From: Lacinutrix sp. MedPE-SW
GTDB taxonomy: Bacteria > Bacteroidota > Bacteroidia > Flavobacteriales > Flavobacteriaceae
Reading direction: 5' to 3'
Assembly: GCF_001874145.1 (NCBI RefSeq)
Contig: NZ_MPCX01000004.1
Span: 62,001 to 126,000, forward strand
Length of the DNA: 64,000 nucleotides
Shown here: one piece after another, positions 61,244 to 64,000 of the stretch
How the letters are laid out: each line of letters opens with the position of its first letter
Position numbering within the stretch: position 1 is the stretch's first letter
Position numbers and translations under genes: made by a program
Notes under the pieces: model-generated
Database searches by the model: none
Seen by the model: the letters and a program-made list of their open reading frames with translations, nothing else
Told to the model about the DNA's origin: nothing

Positions 61244-61657
61244 TTAAAGTGAAATATTTTGTGTTACATTTTTAGAATCTACTGTAAAAACAGCATCTTC
61301 CCATTTTGGTGGTCCCATAAAACCTTTAGCGTTATTAGATGTTCCATAATCTTCCTTTGGAATTCCAAATACGTAAGTGTCTAATTTTTTATTATCGTTA
61401 ACATCATGAAATAAAGACACTGCATAATCTCCAGGTTCTACATCTTGAAATACAACCGTAGCTGTATTTTTAGTTACTTTTTTAAGCTTCCCTTTTACAG
61501 TTTTCTTTAAAAATTGTGATTCGTTATCGTAAAGTCCAATAACTAAAGTGCCTTTATACGTGTCTATATTAGAAATATTAACCGTAATGTTTTGTGCCTG
61601 CGCAGTTATAAACTGAAAAGAAAATAAAACTGCTAAAATTAAAAGTGAACGTTTCAT
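61244..61657 (-). CDS. DUF2141 secreted protein
   Basis: A 137-residue protein with a signal peptide ending at FITAQA. The mature domain (ITVNISNIDTYKGTLVIGLYDNESQFL ... VFQDVEPGDYAVSLFHDVNDNKKLDTYVFGIPKEDYGTSNNA) matches DUF2141, a beta-sandwich family of unknown role. First gene of the LytS/LytTR operon, directly downstream of the LytTR-type repeat. Confidence 0.9.
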   Translation of the reverse strand: MKRSLLILAVLFSFQFITAQAQNITVNISNIDTYKGTLVIGLYDNESQFLKKTVKGKLKKVTKNTATVVFQDVEPGDYAVSLFHDVNDNKKLDTYVFGIPKEDYGTSNNAKGFMGPPKWEDAVFTVDSKNVTQNISL

Positions 61658-61681
61658 AAGTATTGGTTTTTAATGTTGATA

Positions 61682-61689
61682 CAAATATC
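61682..61689 (-). promoter_or_regulatory. Possible -7 element for the DUF2141-LytTR operon
   Basis: The minus strand reads GATATTTG, one base off TAnnTTTG, 25 bases before the ATG at 61657. It has no good -33 box, as expected for an activator-dependent promoter. Confidence 0.4.
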
Positions 61690-61722
61690 TTATAGAACAC
61701 GTGTTTTAAAAAAAGCAACTTA

Positions 61723-61752
61723 CCGAACTGTCATTTTTTAATACCGAATTGT
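61723..61752 (-). promoter_or_regulatory. LytTR-type operator (direct repeat)
   Basis: The minus strand reads ACAATTCGG, 12 bases, ACAGTTCGG. The second half fits the LytTR consensus [TA][AC][CA]GTTN[AG][TG] in full, and the first has one mismatch. The 21-base offset is the known spacing. It sits 34 bases upstream of the -7-like element. Confidence 0.65.
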
Positions 61753-61830
61753 AACAACTAAGCAAAACCTTGATTTTTATAGGTTTATTTTAATTGAATA
61801 TTAGTAACTTTAAAACATCATTTTTAAAAT

Positions 61831-62265
61831 ATGTCGCAATTTTTTACACCTAAATTAGTTTGGACAATCGTTTTAGTTTGCATTGGTATTATTGTATTTT
61901 TAAATGCTCTACTAAACCTTAACACTGTTAAAAACGATACCGTTAATAACCGGTTGAGCTTTTGGGCAAATGGTAAATATTTTTTTATCACTTTTCTTTG
62001 GGGAGTTTTAGGTGGGCATTTTTTTATGGGTACTGTAAAGCCTTTATTTTGCTGTAACTGGTGGTTACCCGTTTTACTTTTAATTATAATTTGTGTTGTA
62101 TTAATATTACTTAAAAAAAAAATTAAACCTAAACCTTACCTACAAGCATTTCTATTAATTTCTGGTTTATTATATGGGCATATTATTTGGTCTCAACGTC
62201 ATGAAGCTACTATTTTTCAAGATGGTGAATGTTTAAACACTAATATTTTTTGTAGCAATGAGTAA
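61831..62265 (+). CDS. Small membrane protein of unknown function
   Basis: A 144-residue protein with four hydrophobic segments (about 9-27, 50-66, 75-92 and 100-120). No family recognised. Notable residues are the cluster KPLFCCNWW after the second segment and a Cys-containing C-terminal tail (GECLNTNIFCSNE). The 3' end overlaps the next gene by 8 bases, so the two are translationally coupled. Confidence 0.65.
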   Translation: MSQFFTPKLVWTIVLVCIGIIVFLNALLNLNTVKNDTVNNRLSFWANGKYFFITFLWGVLGGHFFMGTVKPLFCCNWWLPVLLLIIICVVLILLKKKIKPKPYLQAFLLISGLLYGHIIWSQRHEATIFQDGECLNTNIFCSNE

Positions 62266-62677
62266 GTTTATTTCATTTATAAATAATGACACCGTTATTA
62301 AATGGTTAGAGTATTTTTTAATTGCTCTTTTTGTAATACTTATAATCTGGGATTTTTATTTAGCCTTAGATGATTTAAACGATAATACTATTAGTAAGGT
62401 AATACAAAACAATGTAGACAGTGGCTTGTTTATACTCATTTATTTTTGGGGAGCAATATGTGCAAATATATTTTTTCCTGTTCGCCATAAACCACGAATA
62501 AATCCAACAGTTGGAACTGCCATATTATATATTGTAGCTATTTTAATTTGGATTGTTGATGCTGGAAAAAAGGTAGACGATATTGTTACTGTAGACTTAT
62601 ATAAAAATCTTCTTGGTATGGCTTTTGGCTTTATTATAGGTTTTATTTTTTGGAGACAAAGACAACTTTTACAATAG
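62258..62677 (+). CDS. Small membrane protein of unknown function
   Basis: A 139-residue protein with about four transmembrane segments (about 15-35, 50-70, 88-103 and 115-132). GAICANIFFPVRHKPRINPTVG in the middle resembles the loop region of the preceding protein. The two share the overall layout (hydrophobic start, polar loop with short segment, C-terminal pair) and may be a divergent pair. Function unknown. Confidence 0.65.
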   Translation: MSKFISFINNDTVIKWLEYFLIALFVILIIWDFYLALDDLNDNTISKVIQNNVDSGLFILIYFWGAICANIFFPVRHKPRINPTVGTAILYIVAILIWIVDAGKKVDDIVTVDLYKNLLGMAFGFIIGFIFWRQRQLLQ

Positions 62678-62721
62678 TTTAATCTAAAAATTATAAAATA
62701 TTTAAATGAAACTATAATATT

Positions 62722-63225
62722 ATGAAATTGCAAAAAACCTTTTCACAAAAGCTTATTCTTATTACCTTAAGCTTATGCTTGCTATCAAGTTGTCGTGCAG
62801 CATTAGCTCCAGAATATGATAAAGCGATTGTCCAGAATTTAACCGAAACCACAAGCAAAACTTTACAATTTTTAGCATCTGTTTCTATTGGTACTAATGC
62901 CGAAACATTTAGCTCACGCGAAAACAAATACAACGAACTCATTGGCGAGTTTGAAATGCTAAAACTTTTAGCAAGAGCACGACCTTTGCCTAAAAATAAT
63001 GTTACTCAAAAAATAAATAAAATATTAGCTTCTAAAAACGGACCAACAAATACAGACGATTATCCAAGTGCTTTTGCTTTTAATCGCATTGTACAAAACC
63101 TAAATAAAATGAAAGCTACAGACAAAAAAACAGGACTTAACACTACAGTTGTTCAAGCTTTTAAAGGAGAAATAGTTATTTTTTTAGATCAAGCCGTTAC
63201 TTACGAAAGTTTTTTAAAACGTTAA
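62722..63225 (+). CDS. Lipoprotein of unknown function
   Basis: A 167-residue lipoprotein (LLSSCRAA, Cys at about 24). The rest is soluble and helical, with EYDKAIVQNLTETTSKTLQFLASVSIGTNAE at the start and a last helical stretch KGEIVIFLDQAVTYESFLKR. No family recognised. It is 4 bases upstream of the last small gene, so the two are likely one unit. Confidence 0.65.
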   Translation: MKLQKTFSQKLILITLSLCLLSSCRAALAPEYDKAIVQNLTETTSKTLQFLASVSIGTNAETFSSRENKYNELIGEFEMLKLLARARPLPKNNVTQKINKILASKNGPTNTDDYPSAFAFNRIVQNLNKMKATDKKTGLNTTVVQAFKGEIVIFLDQAVTYESFLKR

Positions 63226-63229
63226 TACC

Positions 63230-63550
63230 ATGAATGCAACAACAGCAAATTTAATAGACGAGATTAAAAAAATTGTATCTGCAATAATAGAAAAAGATAT
63301 TACTACTGTTAGTGGTTTTAGTGAACGCCAATTAGAAGCCATTTCTAAACAAACACTTATTATTAAAGGCGGCATTGCTACAGGAGATATTGATGACGAT
63401 TTAATAGATTTTTTTCTTGAAGGTCTTCATGCTATGACTACCAATTTTGTAAATACTCTTAAAGGCATTTTAAAGGTTGTTCTAGAAAAAGTATGGAATG
63501 CTGTAATTAGTGTTTTATATCAAGCTATTGGTATTTTAGGTTTCAATTAA
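63230..63550 (+). CDS. Small helical protein of unknown function
   Basis: A 106-residue protein, largely helical, with an acidic middle (GDIDDDLIDFFLEGLHAMTTNF) and a hydrophobic C-terminal end (WNAVISVLYQAIGILGF). No signal peptide. No family recognised. It may associate with the lipoprotein encoded just upstream. Confidence 0.6.
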   Translation: MNATTANLIDEIKKIVSAIIEKDITTVSGFSERQLEAISKQTLIIKGGIATGDIDDDLIDFFLEGLHAMTTNFVNTLKGILKVVLEKVWNAVISVLYQAIGILGFN

Positions 63551-63553
63551 TTT

Positions 63554-64000
63554 TTATAAATCATTTAATTGGTTGTCTGTTCCGTTGTCACTTATAGTCC
63601 AAAAGAAACCTACAAAAAAGAATTGATCTGCAGCTGGACGTAATGTTTGTCTTGCAAAATTATTATTTACATCTGGTGTGTTTGCATATTGATAACCATT
63701 AATGTTTTTAAAGCCTAATACATTATTTACAGAAAAATATAATATTTTTTGCTGACTTAATAAATACGCCCAATTTAAACTTAAGCTGTTATAACTTTTT
63801 GTTTTTTGATTTAAAAAACCACCTTGATTTGGGTTAGTATATGTTCTACCAGATGCAAATGCATAACTTAATCCTACTTGACTTTTCCACTTGTTAATCC
63901 AATATTTACCAACTATACTTACGTTGTGTTTATTTGCAAAATTAGGTTGTGCAGCTACTGGATAATTACGGTAATCACGCTTAGTATCTAAAAAAGAATA
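63554..64000 (-). CDS. TonB-dependent receptor, C-terminal part (runs off right edge)
   Basis: A minus-strand reading frame ends at 63554-63556 and is open to the right edge. Its translation has beta-barrel strand patterns, NVLGFKNINGYQYANTP and LRPAADQFFFVGFFWTIS near the C-terminus, the usual end of outer-membrane TonB receptors, followed by a short tail. The start lies outside the window. Confidence 0.8.
   Translation of the reverse strand, partial: YSFLDTKRDYRNYPVAAQPNFANKHNVSIVGKYWINKWKSQVGLSYAFASGRTYTNPNQGGFLNQKTKSYNSLSLNWAYLLSQQKILYFSVNNVLGFKNINGYQYANTPDVNNNFARQTLRPAADQFFFVGFFWTISDNGTDNQLNDL

Noticed and set aside
1-64000. rRNA, tRNA, transposase or prophage
   Set aside because: No cloverleaf-like sequence, rRNA core motif, transposase or phage structural gene was recognised in either strand.

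Overview
The window looks like chromosomal DNA of a low-GC member of the Bacteroidota, most likely a Flavobacteriaceae species. The support is the strong A+T bias, Bacteroidota-type promoters (TTG, about 19 bases, then TAnnTTTG), a type IX secretion sorting domain on a secreted nuclease, TonB-dependent receptors, DUF4199, YhhN, 2TM and LETM1-related proteins, and many ECF sigma / anti-sigma pairs. I saw no rRNA, tRNA, CRISPR array, transposase or prophage. Nearly all of the window is ordinary core and accessory chromosome, and the genus cannot be fixed from the sequence alone.

Layout. 1-15.6 kb holds housekeeping and envelope genes: a TPR-like membrane protein, a half-size TauE/SafE permease, cardiolipin synthase with a lytic transglycosylase, mtaB, a peptide-binding lipoprotein, a GlmU-like enzyme, ribosomal protein bL31 type B, then a glycosyltransferase, a phosphohexomutase and an MsbA-like exporter. 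15.8-17.4 kb is a first ECF sigma / membrane protein / Spy-like module. 17.4-24.4 kb, on the minus strand, is the most interesting block: a second ECF sigma factor, a small membrane protein (probable anti-sigma), a CnrX/Spy-like sensor, three EF-hand proteins (one of them also a YHYH protein), a second YHYH protein, a MORN/YwqK-like protein and a SCO copper-chaperone-like protein.

24.5-31.5 kb carries an RsmB-type rRNA methyltransferase, a secreted endonuclease I, purL and an AraC regulator. 31.8-39.6 kb is a fatty-acid degradation locus: acyl-CoA synthetase, MarR regulator, fadN, fadA and fadE. 39.7-46.2 kb is a mixed group: DUF421, M28 peptidase, YdeI-like, hydrolase-OsmC fusion, and a MoxR-like ATPase with a VWA protein. 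46.3-51.5 kb has a sortilin-type beta-propeller protein, Cu/Zn superoxide dismutase and a third ECF sigma / RskA-like anti-sigma pair. 51.9-56.7 kb (minus) is a TonB receptor / TPR / split DUF4331 operon. 56.9-61.7 kb has a LETM1-related protein and a five-gene LytS/LytTR operon. 61.8-63.6 kb has four small genes of unknown function, and a further outer-membrane receptor runs off the right edge.

The main new observation is that the minus-strand 18.5-24.4 kb block contains five copies of one promoter-like element, GCGCAAGT-N15-CATCTAAA (minus strand), always with exactly 15 bases between the two parts. They lie 22-35 bases before the start codons of all five transcription units. This fits an autoregulated ECF regulon in which the sigma factor at 23749-24327 drives a set of secreted metal-binding-type proteins (YHYH, EF-hand, SCO). 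Two further operator-level predictions stand out: a LytTR-type direct repeat before the LytS/LytTR operon (61723-61752), and a perfect 26-base palindrome over the promoter of the MarR-fadNAE operon (33616-33641).
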